Assembly (NCBI GenBank): GCA_028097945.1
Contig: JAOHFJ010000001.1
Coordinates: 56,741 to 120,740, forward strand
Direction of reading: 5' to 3'
Length of the DNA: 64,000 bases
DNA from: Candidatus Pelagibacter sp.
GTDB taxonomy: Bacteria > Pseudomonadota > Alphaproteobacteria > Pelagibacterales > Pelagibacteraceae
This document shows positions 40,537 through 50,411 of this stretch, one piece after another. The position numbers and the translations under genes are program-made. The notes under the pieces are model-generated. The model ran no database searches. It was not told the DNA's origin and saw nothing but the letters and a program-made list of their open reading frames with translations. How positions within the stretch are numbered: position 1 is the stretch's first letter; each line of letters starts with the position of its first letter.

Positions 40537-41673
40537 TTATGAGTTAAATAGTCTTATAGCGTAATTGAGTTGATTATCATTTTCTGAATTAATCTTAAAA
40601 TCATCTCCTATTTCTTCTACCAATATATCGGGAGTGACACCAACCTCTGAGATAGATTTACCAGATGGAAGGTAATATTTAGAAATAGTTAATCTCATAC
40701 CTCCTCCATTCCTTAAAGGTATAATTGATTGCACCGACCCTTTTCCGTAAGAACTTTCACCTAGAATTATAGCTCGTTTATGATCTTTTAGTGCGCCAGC
40801 AAAAATTTCTGATGCAGATGCAGAACCGTTGTTTATTAGAACAACAATAGGTTTCCCTTTTATTTCATCACCTTTTCTAGCAAAGAATTTTCTAGTTTCG
40901 GAAACTTTTCGACCTTTAGTAGATACGATTTCTCCATCATTTAAAAAAAAGTCTGTAATATTTATTGCTTGGGTTAATAAACCTCCAGGATTATTTCTTA
41001 AGTCGACTACATAACCTTTTATTTTAGAATTTTTTTCAAAATTTTTAATTGATTTTAAAAATTGTTTGTCACTATTTTCATTAAATGATTTTAGTCTGAT
41101 ATAACCAATATTTTTTTCTTTGCTTATAGTTTTAGCACTTACAGATTGAACTTCAATTATTTTTCTCTCAATTTTAAATTCAAGAGGTTTTTTTACGTTT
41201 TTTCTTTTAACAGTTAAACTTATTGTTGTTCCTACTGGACCCCTCATTAATTTTACAGCTTCCATTAAGGATTTACCTTGCACCTGCTCTTCACCAATTC
41301 TAACAATGTAGTCACCAGACTTTATTCCAGCCTTTTCCGCTGGAGTATCATCAATAGGTGAAATCACTTTTACCAATCCCGCTTCCATGCCAATTTCTAT
41401 TCCTAGTCCACCAAACTTTCCACTCGTGTCTGTTTGCATTTCTTTAAATAATTCAGGACTCATATAAGCAGAATAGGGATCAAGCGATTGTAGAACTCCA
41501 TTAATTGCTGAGTCCATCATTTCTGTTTGATTTACATCATCAACATATTCATTTTTAATATTTTCTAAAACCTCTCCAAATAGATCAATTTTCTCGTATA
41601 GATTATTTTTTGAAAATCCATCAGCAATGGACAAATTAATTAAAATTATTGATAAAATAATTTTTTTTTTCAT
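40537..41673 (-). CDS. ctpA: C-terminal processing protease, S41 family
   Basis: A periplasmic serine protease trimming exported proteins. I start at the ATG at 41673, which overlaps the rsfS stop in an ATGA arrangement and begins a clear signal peptide (MKKKIILSIILINLSIADG). The 378-residue protein has a helical N-terminal part with DPYSAYMSPELFKEMQ, a PDZ domain (GGLGIEIGMEAGLVKVISPI), and the S41 domain with the nucleophile in NNGSASASEIFAGALKDH and the Lys in GESSYGKGSVQSI. Genes for RlmH and an EnvC-like factor, often placed between rsfS and ctpA in alphaproteobacteria, are absent. Confidence 0.94.
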   Translation of the reverse strand: MKKKIILSIILINLSIADGFSKNNLYEKIDLFGEVLENIKNEYVDDVNQTEMMDSAINGVLQSLDPYSAYMSPELFKEMQTDTSGKFGGLGIEIGMEAGLVKVISPIDDTPAEKAGIKSGDYIVRIGEEQVQGKSLMEAVKLMRGPVGTTISLTVKRKNVKKPLEFKIERKIIEVQSVSAKTISKEKNIGYIRLKSFNENSDKQFLKSIKNFEKNSKIKGYVVDLRNNPGGLLTQAINITDFFLNDGEIVSTKGRKVSETRKFFARKGDEIKGKPIVVLINNGSASASEIFAGALKDHKRAIILGESSYGKGSVQSIIPLRNGGGMRLTISKYYLPSGKSISEVGVTPDILVEEIGDDFKINSENDNQLNYAIRLFNS

Positions 41674-42017
41674 ATCATTGCCTTTTCTTTTGGTATTTCT
41701 TCCGACCACATTTTTTCTAAATCATAGAACTCTCTTTTTTCAGGATGAAATATATGCACAATCACATCTTGTGCATCAACAAGTTTCCAATCATTGCTTT
41801 CCCTTCCTTCAATTCGACAATTGTCCATTCCTAATTTTTTTAGTTCTGCTACAAGAATTTCTGAGAGGGATTGAAGATGTCTAGAAGACGTACCAGAAGC
41901 AATTATCATATAATCTGCAATGTAGGATTTATTTTTTAAATTAATAGACGAAATATTGTGAGCTTTATTATTATCAAGAATTTTTTCAATATTGTTTTTA
42001 ATTTCAGCTACTTCCAT
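41670..42017 (-). CDS. rsfS: Ribosomal silencing factor RsfS
   Basis: Binds L14 of the large subunit and blocks subunit joining when nutrients are scarce. The 115-residue protein has the DUF143 features: NISSINLKNKSYIADYMIIA, SGTSSRHLQSLSEILVAELK, RIEGRESNDWKLVDAQDVIV and VHIFHPEKREFYDLEKMW. It overlaps nadD by one base and ctpA by four. Confidence 0.94.
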   Translation of the reverse strand: MEVAEIKNNIEKILDNNKAHNISSINLKNKSYIADYMIIASGTSSRHLQSLSEILVAELKKLGMDNCRIEGRESNDWKLVDAQDVIVHIFHPEKREFYDLEKMWSEEIPKEKAMI

Positions 42018-42556
42018 TAATGATGTGCTTGTAATTTTTTTTTTAATTCTGATGAGGATACATTTATATGTTGGTTTTTAATAAAAATAATTTTATTTTT
42101 CAAATATTTTGCCGTTATTGATTTTCTACTTCTTTTATCATATCCTTTCCTAGAAAAAACTACTAATTTTGTCAATTTGACAATTTTTTTCCAGCTTTTC
42201 CACTTATGAAATCCTATTAAATTATCAGACCCAATAATAAAATAGATAATATTAGGTTTTTTTTTATGTATTAAATAATTGATAATATTTATACTTCTAT
42301 TTGATTTTATAGTTTTGTCTAAATAAACAATTTTAATTTTTTTGATATTTTTGGAAATTTTCTTTGCTTTATTAATTCTGTATTCAAGAGAGTAAAAGGG
42401 TTTTTTTTTAAAAGGATTTTTTTTTGTAATTAGCCATAAAACTTTATTAAGTCTTATCTTTTTTATTGCAATTTTTGAAATTTCTAAATGCCCTTTATGC
42501 GCTGGATCAAAACTTCCTCCTAGTAATCCAATAAATTTATTTGAGTCTTTCCCCAT
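42017..42556 (-). CDS. nadD: Nicotinate-nucleotide adenylyltransferase
   Basis: Forms deamido-NAD from nicotinate mononucleotide and ATP. The 179-residue protein has the nucleotidyltransferase motif GLLGGSFDPAHKGHLEISKI near residue 10-30, the IIGSDNLIGFHKWKSWKKI segment near 108 and the end motif NVSSSELKKKL. It is short for the family (about 190-215) and very Lys/Ile-rich, but the key residues are in place. It follows proA by 3 bases. Confidence 0.92.
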   Translation of the reverse strand: MGKDSNKFIGLLGGSFDPAHKGHLEISKIAIKKIRLNKVLWLITKKNPFKKKPFYSLEYRINKAKKISKNIKKIKIVYLDKTIKSNRSINIINYLIHKKKPNIIYFIIGSDNLIGFHKWKSWKKIVKLTKLVVFSRKGYDKRSRKSITAKYLKNKIIFIKNQHINVSSSELKKKLQAHH

Positions 42557-42559
42557 TAA

Positions 42560-43801
42560 CTAAGGTCTGATAATTCCTTTTCCAGTTACTAAATATTTAT
42601 ATGATGTTAATTGGTTTATACCAACCGGCCCTCTAGGAGGAAGCTTGTTAGTTGAGATACCAATTTCTCCTCCAAATCCAAATTCTCCCCCATCAGCAAA
42701 TTGAGTTGACACATTATGCATTGCAATTGAACTATTTACACCATTTAAAAAGATCTGAGCATTTTTTTTATTATTTGTAATTATACTATCTGTGTGCATT
42801 GTGCCGTATTTTAAAATATGATTGACAGCTTCTTTTATATTTTTTACAGATTTAATTGAAATTATTGAGTCCAAGTATTCTGTTTCCCAATCTTTTTCTT
42901 TAGCTTTTTTAAGTTTATCTTTGAATAATTTGTTTATACTATTATCTACCCTTACCTCACAGCCTGAACTAATCAAAGATTGAATTATCTCTCGCGCATG
43001 AGACTTTATTGCTTTTTCTTCGATAAGAAGTGTTTCTACTGCTCCACAAATACTAGTTCTTCGCATTTTTGCATTAATGATTAATTTCTTTGCCATTTTA
43101 ATATTTGCACTTTTATCTAAATATATGTGACATATGCCTTCAAGATGACCAATAACATGCACATTTGAAAATTTTTGTACTTTTGCCACTAGTCCTTTCC
43201 CGCCTCTTGGAACAATTACATCGATGTAATCAGTCATTTTAGATAGCATACCGTCAACAATTTTTCTGTTCTTATTCTCTATAAATTGAACACAATTCTT
43301 ATTGATGTTATTATTTTTTAATGCCCCTCTAAACAAATTGGCTAAAATCTTGTTCGAATTAAATGCTTCTGATCCTCCTCTTAATATTGAGCAGTTTCCT
43401 GATTTTAGACATAAAGCTGCAACATCAGCAGTAACATTTGGTCTACTTTCATAAATCACTCCAATTACTCCAATAGGTGTTGAAATCTTTTTAATTTTCA
43501 ATTTATTAGGTCTTTGCCATTGTTCAAGAACTTGACCAATAGGGTTCCTAAACTTTGCAATCTGATTTATTGAATGTCTAATACCCTCAATTCTTTTATC
43601 ATCAAGAACTAATCTATCTACAAGATGCTTTCTTTTTACACTTTTTACATCTTTAAGATTTTCTTTAATAATTTTTTTTTTATTTATTAATAAAGACTTA
43701 TTATAATTTTCAAGAACTTTTTTAATTTTAGATTGATTCACAGTTTTTAAATCTTCAAACGCTTTTTTTGCATTTTTTCCAATATTTTCTAAATAACTCA
43801 T
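42560..43801 (-). CDS. proA: Glutamate-5-semialdehyde dehydrogenase
   Basis: Reduces glutamyl phosphate to the semialdehyde in proline synthesis. The 413 residues show PIGVIGVIYESRPNVTADVA, CLKSGNCSILRGGSEAFNSN, VPRGGKGLVAKVQ and the catalytic Cys in RRTSICGAVETLLIE near 253, with MHNVSTQFADGGEFGFGGEI at the end. It directly follows proB with no spacer, so the two enzymes that share the labile intermediate are made together. Confidence 0.96.
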   Translation of the reverse strand: MSYLENIGKNAKKAFEDLKTVNQSKIKKVLENYNKSLLINKKKIIKENLKDVKSVKRKHLVDRLVLDDKRIEGIRHSINQIAKFRNPIGQVLEQWQRPNKLKIKKISTPIGVIGVIYESRPNVTADVAALCLKSGNCSILRGGSEAFNSNKILANLFRGALKNNNINKNCVQFIENKNRKIVDGMLSKMTDYIDVIVPRGGKGLVAKVQKFSNVHVIGHLEGICHIYLDKSANIKMAKKLIINAKMRRTSICGAVETLLIEEKAIKSHAREIIQSLISSGCEVRVDNSINKLFKDKLKKAKEKDWETEYLDSIISIKSVKNIKEAVNHILKYGTMHTDSIITNNKKNAQIFLNGVNSSIAMHNVSTQFADGGEFGFGGEIGISTNKLPPRGPVGINQLTSYKYLVTGKGIIRP

Positions 43802-45887
<2,086 letters not shown>

Positions 45888-45904
45888 TTAGGTTATTTAT
45901 AGAT

Positions 45905-46159
45905 TTAATTGGGGATTACAGAAACAAAAGTTCTGTTTAATTTTGATTTTTTGAACTTTACTTTACCTTTAACTAAAGAAAATATAGAATGATCTTTTCC
46001 CATACCAACGTTATCACCCGGGTGAATTTTAGTCCCTCTTTGCCTTACAATTATATTTCCAGGAATTACTAATTGATCACCATATTTTTTTACTCCAAGA
46101 CGTCTACCTTTACTATCTCGGCCGTTTTTGGATGATCCACCTGCTTTTTTTGTTGCCAT
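45905..46159 (-). CDS. rpmA: 50S ribosomal protein L27
   Basis: L27 reaches toward the peptidyl-transferase centre. The 84-residue protein has the full signature: [40 protein letters not shown] and [20 protein letters not shown]. The standard length and the usual place between rplU and obgE leave little doubt. It follows rplU by 9 bases. Confidence 0.97.
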   Translation of the reverse strand: MATKKAGGSSKNGRDSKGRRLGVKKYGDQLVIPGNIIVRQRGTKIHPGDNVGMGKDHSIFSLVKGKVKFKKSKLNRTFVSVIPN

Positions 46160-46168
46160 TCGGTTTTC

Positions 46169-46606
46169 CTATTTTTTAACTGCTTTCTTTTTTGAAGTTG
46201 TTTCTTTTGTCAATGTTTTTTTAACATTTGACATCTTTGGGGCTGGTTTCTTTTCTGCAGAAACCTTAGCTTCATCAATTACCTTACCATCTTTAGATAA
46301 AATCTTTGTAATTTGTATTTTTGAATGTCGTTGTCTATGTCCATTCTTTTTTCTTGAATGTTTTCGTCTTCTTTTATGAAAAATTAAAACTGTCCTGTCT
46401 TTTACATTGTCGAGTAATTTAGCCTCAACAGTTGCCCCACTAATACTTGGATTACCAATCTCAGTATTTTTATCATCATTTAGAAGCAAAACGTTTTTAA
46501 ATTTGACAGTATCACCAACTTTTGCGTTTAACTTTTCTATCTCTAAAATTTTGCTCGCAGATACTTTATATTGTTTTCCACCAGTCTCGATAATTGCAAA
46601 TGACAT
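46169..46606 (-). CDS. rplU: 50S ribosomal protein L21 with a basic tail
   Basis: L21 binds 23S rRNA. The core is recognisable: MSFAIIETGGKQYKVSASKI at the start, GDTVKFKNVLLLND, VEAKLLDNVKDRTVLIFHKR and RRKHSRKKNGHRQRHSKIQI near 78-98. Usual length is about 103; here 145, with a Lys/Ala/Thr-rich extension from about residue 105. S16 and L19 in this window have comparable extensions. It is first in a nine-gene minus-strand operon ending with rppH. Confidence 0.95.
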   Translation of the reverse strand: MSFAIIETGGKQYKVSASKILEIEKLNAKVGDTVKFKNVLLLNDDKNTEIGNPSISGATVEAKLLDNVKDRTVLIFHKRRRKHSRKKNGHRQRHSKIQITKILSKDGKVIDEAKVSAEKKPAPKMSNVKKTLTKETTSKKKAVKK

Positions 46607-46632
46607 AAATTCTCGCTATTAAGTTTCAGAGC

Positions 46633-46660
46633 AATATAGCTCTCAATATTATCAAGTCAA
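46633..46660 (-). promoter_or_regulatory. Sigma-70 promoter for the rplU operon
   Basis: Read on the minus strand: TTGACT (-35, 46660-46655), a 16-base spacer and TATATT (-10, 46638-46633). The -10 box is exactly framed by GAGAGC and GCTCTG, a short inverted repeat. Transcription would start about 20 bases before the rplU ATG. It sits in the 65 bases between rplU and the end of gloB, so the operon is separate from metX-metW-gloB. Confidence 0.65.
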
Positions 46661-46671
46661 GATCATTGAGC

Positions 46672-47433
46672 TTAAAAATTGTCTTTAAGATCACGTAATT
46701 TAGTAAATATTTCTAGATCTGAGGCATTTTTTAAATTCAATGCGTTTTTAACATCAAGATCGTCATATCTTAAGAATATATTCGTTTGAATTTCATCTCT
46801 TATAGTTGATGGTATAGTAGGTTTTTTGATCTTTACTTTTGTCTCTATTACTTTTTCTTTATCTCGCAAGTGATTGTTATTAGGATTGAATTTAAGACAA
46901 AATTCCAAGTTACTTTTTGTATACTCATGACCACAATAAATTTTTGTATCTTCAGGAAGTCTCTTAATTTTATTTAAAGAGTCAAACATTTGTTGGTAAG
47001 TCCCTTCAAATACTCTACCACATCCCAAGGAAAATAAAGTATCACCAGTGAATACAACTTTTTCTTTTTCAAAATAAAAAGCGATATGACCTGAGGTATG
47101 ACCTGGTATAAATATAGTTTTGAAATTTAGATTTCCAATTTTAAATTCTTGACCGTCTTTTAGCAAAATATCGATTGCTGGAATTCGTTTTTTATCATTC
47201 TCAAATCCTAAAACTCTTGATCCATACTTTTTTTTTAATTCAGTGTTACCTCCAACGTGATCAAAATGATGATGAGTGTTAAGTATGAAGTCTAGTTTTT
47301 TGTATTTTAAATCTATTTTTCCATTGCAGGGACCAAATTCTGATGGGTCAATAATTGCTACTGTATTAGTCTGATCATCTTTAATTAAATAACTGTAGTT
47401 ATCATTAAGGCAGGGTATGATATCTATATTCAT
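46672..47433 (-). CDS. gloB: Hydroxyacylglutathione hydrolase (glyoxalase II)
   Basis: Hydrolyses lactoylglutathione to lactate, finishing methylglyoxal detoxification. The 253-residue metallo-beta-lactamase-fold protein has the metal-binding NTHHHFDHVGGNTELKK near 53-69, IFIPGHTSGHIAFYF with the third His, FTGDTLFSLGCGRVFEGT and YCGHEYTKSNL. A C-terminal helical domain binds glutathione in this family. It follows metW by one base, so it appears to be under the SAM-II control of metX. Confidence 0.92.
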   Translation of the reverse strand: MNIDIIPCLNDNYSYLIKDDQTNTVAIIDPSEFGPCNGKIDLKYKKLDFILNTHHHFDHVGGNTELKKKYGSRVLGFENDKKRIPAIDILLKDGQEFKIGNLNFKTIFIPGHTSGHIAFYFEKEKVVFTGDTLFSLGCGRVFEGTYQQMFDSLNKIKRLPEDTKIYCGHEYTKSNLEFCLKFNPNNNHLRDKEKVIETKVKIKKPTIPSTIRDEIQTNIFLRYDDLDVKNALNLKNASDLEIFTKLRDLKDNF

Positions 47434-47434
47434 T

Positions 47435-48028
47435 TTATCCTATTAAAAAAATTCCTAGTTTAGATAATAAATTTTTAATTTCTAAATTGCTTCTTCTGAT
47501 TAATGAAGTATTATTTTCGTTAACACCAATTACTTTTTTAATATTTATATTTTGATCTTCACAGTAATTATAAAGGTCCTTTATTGTGCACATATGTAAA
47601 TTTGGAGTATTAAACCATGTATTTGGCAATGTTTTTGTTATAGGCATTTTCCCAAAAAATAATAAACTTGTTCTTACCTTCCAATACCCAAAATTTGGAA
47701 TAGAAACTATTACAGATTTTCCAATACGCAACAATTCATTTAAAACTTTATCGGGTTTATAAAATGCCTGAAGAGTTTGACTAAGAACAACATAATCAAA
47801 TGACTGATCAGGAAACTGATACAGTTCAGTTTCTGCATTACCCTGGATAACCGTTAACCCTTTATAAATACATTCTTGAACATTATTTTGATTAAGCTCC
47901 AGTCCTCTTGTTTCTATATTTTTTTCTTTAATAAGAAAGTTCATTAAAGAACCGTCACCACAACCTACGTCAAGGACCCTTGTATTATCAGGCAATAAAT
48001 CTGCGATTACTTTAAATTCTTTTTTCAT
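47435..48028 (-). CDS. metW: Methionine biosynthesis protein MetW
   Basis: A small methyltransferase-fold protein that partners MetX in homoserine O-acylation. The 197 residues show LLPDNTRVLDVGCGDGSLMN near 13-32, GLELNQNNVQECIYKGL, QGNAETELYQFPDQSFDYVV and LSQTLQAFYKPDKVLNELLR, all typical of MetW. Its start overlaps the metX stop by 4 bases. Confidence 0.94.
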   Translation of the reverse strand: MKKEFKVIADLLPDNTRVLDVGCGDGSLMNFLIKEKNIETRGLELNQNNVQECIYKGLTVIQGNAETELYQFPDQSFDYVVLSQTLQAFYKPDKVLNELLRIGKSVIVSIPNFGYWKVRTSLLFFGKMPITKTLPNTWFNTPNLHMCTIKDLYNYCEDQNINIKKVIGVNENNTSLIRRSNLEIKNLLSKLGIFLIG

Positions 48029-49152
48029 TTCTTAAATTTTTCGTACATAGAGTCTATAAAACCTTTTAATGTTTTTAAAAACTCCATTTCATTTAGTAAA
48101 AAAGAGTCGTGACCTTTGTCTGTCTCTATTTCTGAATATGAAACATCAGCCCCGGAAGCATTTAAAGCTATTACTATATCTTTATTTTCTTTAGTCGTAT
48201 AAAGCCAATCTGATGAAAATGAAATTACTAAAAATTTTGTTGTTTGATTTTTAAAAGCTTCAACTAACCCGCCTTTGAACTGTTTAGATAGATCAAAATA
48301 ATCCATTGCCCTTGTAATATATAAAATTGAATTAGCATCAAATCTTTCAACAAAAGAACTCCCCTGATGTCTTAAATAGCTTTCAACTTGAAAATCTGCA
48401 TTAAAACTAAATTCGTAATCTGCTTTTTCTTGTAGTTTTCTTCCAAATTTTTCTTGCATACCTTGCTCAGATAAATAACTTATGTGACCAACCATTCTAG
48501 CTACAGCCAGACCATTTTTTGGTTGCGTATTTTTTAAAAAATATTTTCCATTATCCCAAACAGGATCAGCCATTATTGCTTGACGTGCTAATTCGTTTAA
48601 TGCAATATTTTGCGCGCTATGACTTGAGCTACAAGCTATAGGAATTGCGGAAAAAGTTTTTTCCGGAAAAGTTGCGCAAAATTGTAATAATTGCATTCCA
48701 CCCATTGAACCACCAGTTGCACACAAAAGTTTTTTAACACCAAGATGATCCAGAAGAGACTCCTGAGCTCTAACAATGTCTTTAATTGTTATCACAGGGA
48801 AATCTAATCCATAAGGTTGATTGGTTTCTTTATTGATATTACTTGGTCCTAATGAACCCATACATCCACCAATGACATTTGCACAAATTACAAAATATTT
48901 GTTTGTATCAATAGCTTTCCCTGGGCCAATTGCTGTGACCCACCAGCCATCTTTTTTTGTCACAGGATTTGTTCCCGTTACAAATTGATCACCTGTTAAT
49001 GCATGAAATACTAAAATAGCATTATCTTTATTTTCACTAAGTTTTCCATAGGTTTCATATGCTAGAGGAAAATCTTTTATAGTTTTACCACAGTCAAGCT
49101 TGAGTGGTTTAGTAACTAAAATTTTATTTATACTCTCAGTTTTTCTATTCAT
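48025..49152 (-). CDS. metX: Homoserine O-acetyltransferase
   Basis: Activates homoserine for methionine synthesis. The alpha/beta-hydrolase-fold protein shows PLAYETYGKLSENKDNAILV, HALTGDQFVTG, the nucleophile in CATGGSMGGMQLLQF, RQAIMADPVWDNGKYF, and the late Asp/His in ISFSSDWLYT and TDKGHDSFLLNE. I start at ATG 49152, where the conserved part begins (375 aa). An in-frame ATG at 49182 lies just after the riboswitch's AAGGGA and would add ten residues by translating through the terminator-like hairpin; it cannot be excluded. First gene of metX-metW-gloB. Confidence 0.94.
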   Translation of the reverse strand: MNRKTESINKILVTKPLKLDCGKTIKDFPLAYETYGKLSENKDNAILVFHALTGDQFVTGTNPVTKKDGWWVTAIGPGKAIDTNKYFVICANVIGGCMGSLGPSNINKETNQPYGLDFPVITIKDIVRAQESLLDHLGVKKLLCATGGSMGGMQLLQFCATFPEKTFSAIPIACSSSHSAQNIALNELARQAIMADPVWDNGKYFLKNTQPKNGLAVARMVGHISYLSEQGMQEKFGRKLQEKADYEFSFNADFQVESYLRHQGSSFVERFDANSILYITRAMDYFDLSKQFKGGLVEAFKNQTTKFLVISFSSDWLYTTKENKDIVIALNASGADVSYSEIETDKGHDSFLLNEMEFLKTLKGFIDSMYEKFKK

Positions 49153-49154
49153 CC

Positions 49155-49180
49155 AAAAAAAAAGCCCAGCTAAACTGGGC
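49155..49180 (-). terminator. Intrinsic-terminator-like hairpin in the metX leader
   Basis: On the minus strand GCCCAG, a five-base TTTAG loop and CTGGGC form a perfect six-pair stem followed by nine T, ending two bases before the metX ATG at 49152. The stem's loop side also contains TTTAGCT, which is complementary to AGCTAAA in the 3' strand of the riboswitch. A terminator/antiterminator pair is therefore possible. Confidence 0.7.
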
Positions 49181-49184
49181 ATGT

Positions 49185-49235
49185 CCCTTTTTAGCTAAAT
49201 TTATTATGCGCTTGCAATATGGTTAAATCAGCGCG
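49185..49235 (-). promoter_or_regulatory. SAM-II riboswitch upstream of metX
   Basis: The minus-strand sequence begins CGCGCTGATTTAACC, continues TTGCAAGCGC and ends AGCTAAAAAGGG. These are the P1 stem (GCGCT 49234-49230 with AGCGC 49212-49208), the AT-rich loop and the pseudoknot strand of the S-adenosylmethionine-binding SAM-II aptamer known upstream of metX/metA in alphaproteobacteria and marine metagenomes. The final AAAAAGGG includes a Shine-Dalgarno-like run that SAM-II hides when SAM is bound. High SAM should thus lower expression of metX-metW-gloB. Confidence 0.95.
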
Positions 49236-49240
49236 TAATC

Positions 49241-49269
49241 TATTTACTAGATCATCACAAACTTGTCAA
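49241..49269 (-). promoter_or_regulatory. Sigma-70 promoter for metX-metW-gloB
   Basis: On the minus strand a consensus TTGACA (49269-49264) and a TAAATA -10 box (49246-49241) are separated by exactly 17 bases. The start site would fall at about 49235, the first base of the SAM-II aptamer, so the riboswitch occupies the very 5' end of the transcript. Confidence 0.8.
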
Positions 49270-49328
49270 TTTTATATAAGATAAAGACTTCTAGAAAAAC
49301 TCTAACAATTTAGATATTACATTAATAA

Positions 49329-50411
49329 ATGAGGCTACCTAAACCAAATAATATACAAGCAGAAAAATACGTAGCTGGTATGAGCTTCTTTAAAAGGAGG
49401 TTAGCTAAGATAAAGCTATCAGCTAATGAGTCAGCACTTGGACCAAGCCCGAAAGCAAAAAAAGAATTTATAAAAGTATCAAAAAGTTTTGCTAGGTACC
49501 CTGACTCCAATGGAACCTTTTTAAGAGAAACTTTATCAAAAAAATTTAAGCTTGATAAAAATAGAATTATTTTAGGAGCAGGGTCTGATCAGATCTTTGA
49601 GTTAATCTGCAAAGCGTATCTTAAAAAAGGCGACGAGGTAATTGTGCCTAAGTATAGTTTTATCATTTATAGAATTTACAGTAAAATGAATGGTGCAAAA
49701 ATTATTTACTCAAAAGAAAATAATTTTACAGTTTCAGTAAAAGATATTTTAAAAAAAGTAACGAGTAAAACAAAAGCTATTTTTTTGGCCAATCCCAACA
49801 ATCCAACAGGAACTTATGTTACAAAAAAAGATCTATTATTCTTACGAAAAAAATTAAGAAGTAATATTTTGTTAGTTGTTGATGACGCTTATTTTGAATA
49901 CGTAAAACAAAAAGATTATTTTTCAGCTATAAAAATATTTTCGAATTTTAAAAATGTGGTAATAACAAGAACATTTTCAAAAATTTATGGTTTAGCTGGA
50001 TTGCGAGTAGGGTGGGGATACGCATCGAAAGAAATTATTGATGTGTTAAATAAAATTAAGCCACCATTTAACGTAAACAAAGCAGCTTTATTTGCTGCAT
50101 CAGCTGCTGTTAAAGATAGTGTTTGGTTAAATAAAGAAATAAAGCACGTCAATAATTGGAATAAAAAAATGTTTAATGAATTTAAAAAAATGAAAATCGA
50201 AACAAATAGAAGTTATAGTAATTTTTTATTAGTTAATTTTAATAAAGTAAAAATTAAATCTTCAAAAGTTTTTAAATTGTTAGCTAAAGCAGGAATTTTA
50301 GTTCGTAAGATGGATGTTTATGGTATTAAGAATTCATTAAGAATTACAATTGGAAAAAGTGAAGAAAATAGAAAATTAATTTATAAAATGAAAAAGATAT
50401 TAAATGTTTAA
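49329..50411 (+). CDS. hisC: Histidinol-phosphate aminotransferase
   Basis: A PLP enzyme of histidine synthesis; in many alphaproteobacteria the same protein also makes phenylalanine and tyrosine. The 360 residues show KLSANESALGPSPKAKKEF, LGAGSDQIFELICKAYLKKG, LANPNNPTGTYVTKKDL and the Schiff-base Lys in TRTFSKIYGLAGLRVGWGYA near 218. The direct overlap (8 bases) with a prephenate dehydrogenase gene suggests that it serves tyrosine synthesis too. Confidence 0.93.
   Translation: MRLPKPNNIQAEKYVAGMSFFKRRLAKIKLSANESALGPSPKAKKEFIKVSKSFARYPDSNGTFLRETLSKKFKLDKNRIILGAGSDQIFELICKAYLKKGDEVIVPKYSFIIYRIYSKMNGAKIIYSKENNFTVSVKDILKKVTSKTKAIFLANPNNPTGTYVTKKDLLFLRKKLRSNILLVVDDAYFEYVKQKDYFSAIKIFSNFKNVVITRTFSKIYGLAGLRVGWGYASKEIIDVLNKIKPPFNVNKAALFAASAAVKDSVWLNKEIKHVNNWNKKMFNEFKKMKIETNRSYSNFLLVNFNKVKIKSSKVFKLLAKAGILVRKMDVYGIKNSLRITIGKSEENRKLIYKMKKILNV

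Noticed and set aside
46128..46622. Plus-strand frames over rplU
   Set aside because: They lie opposite an unmistakable L21 gene and carry no recognisable feature.
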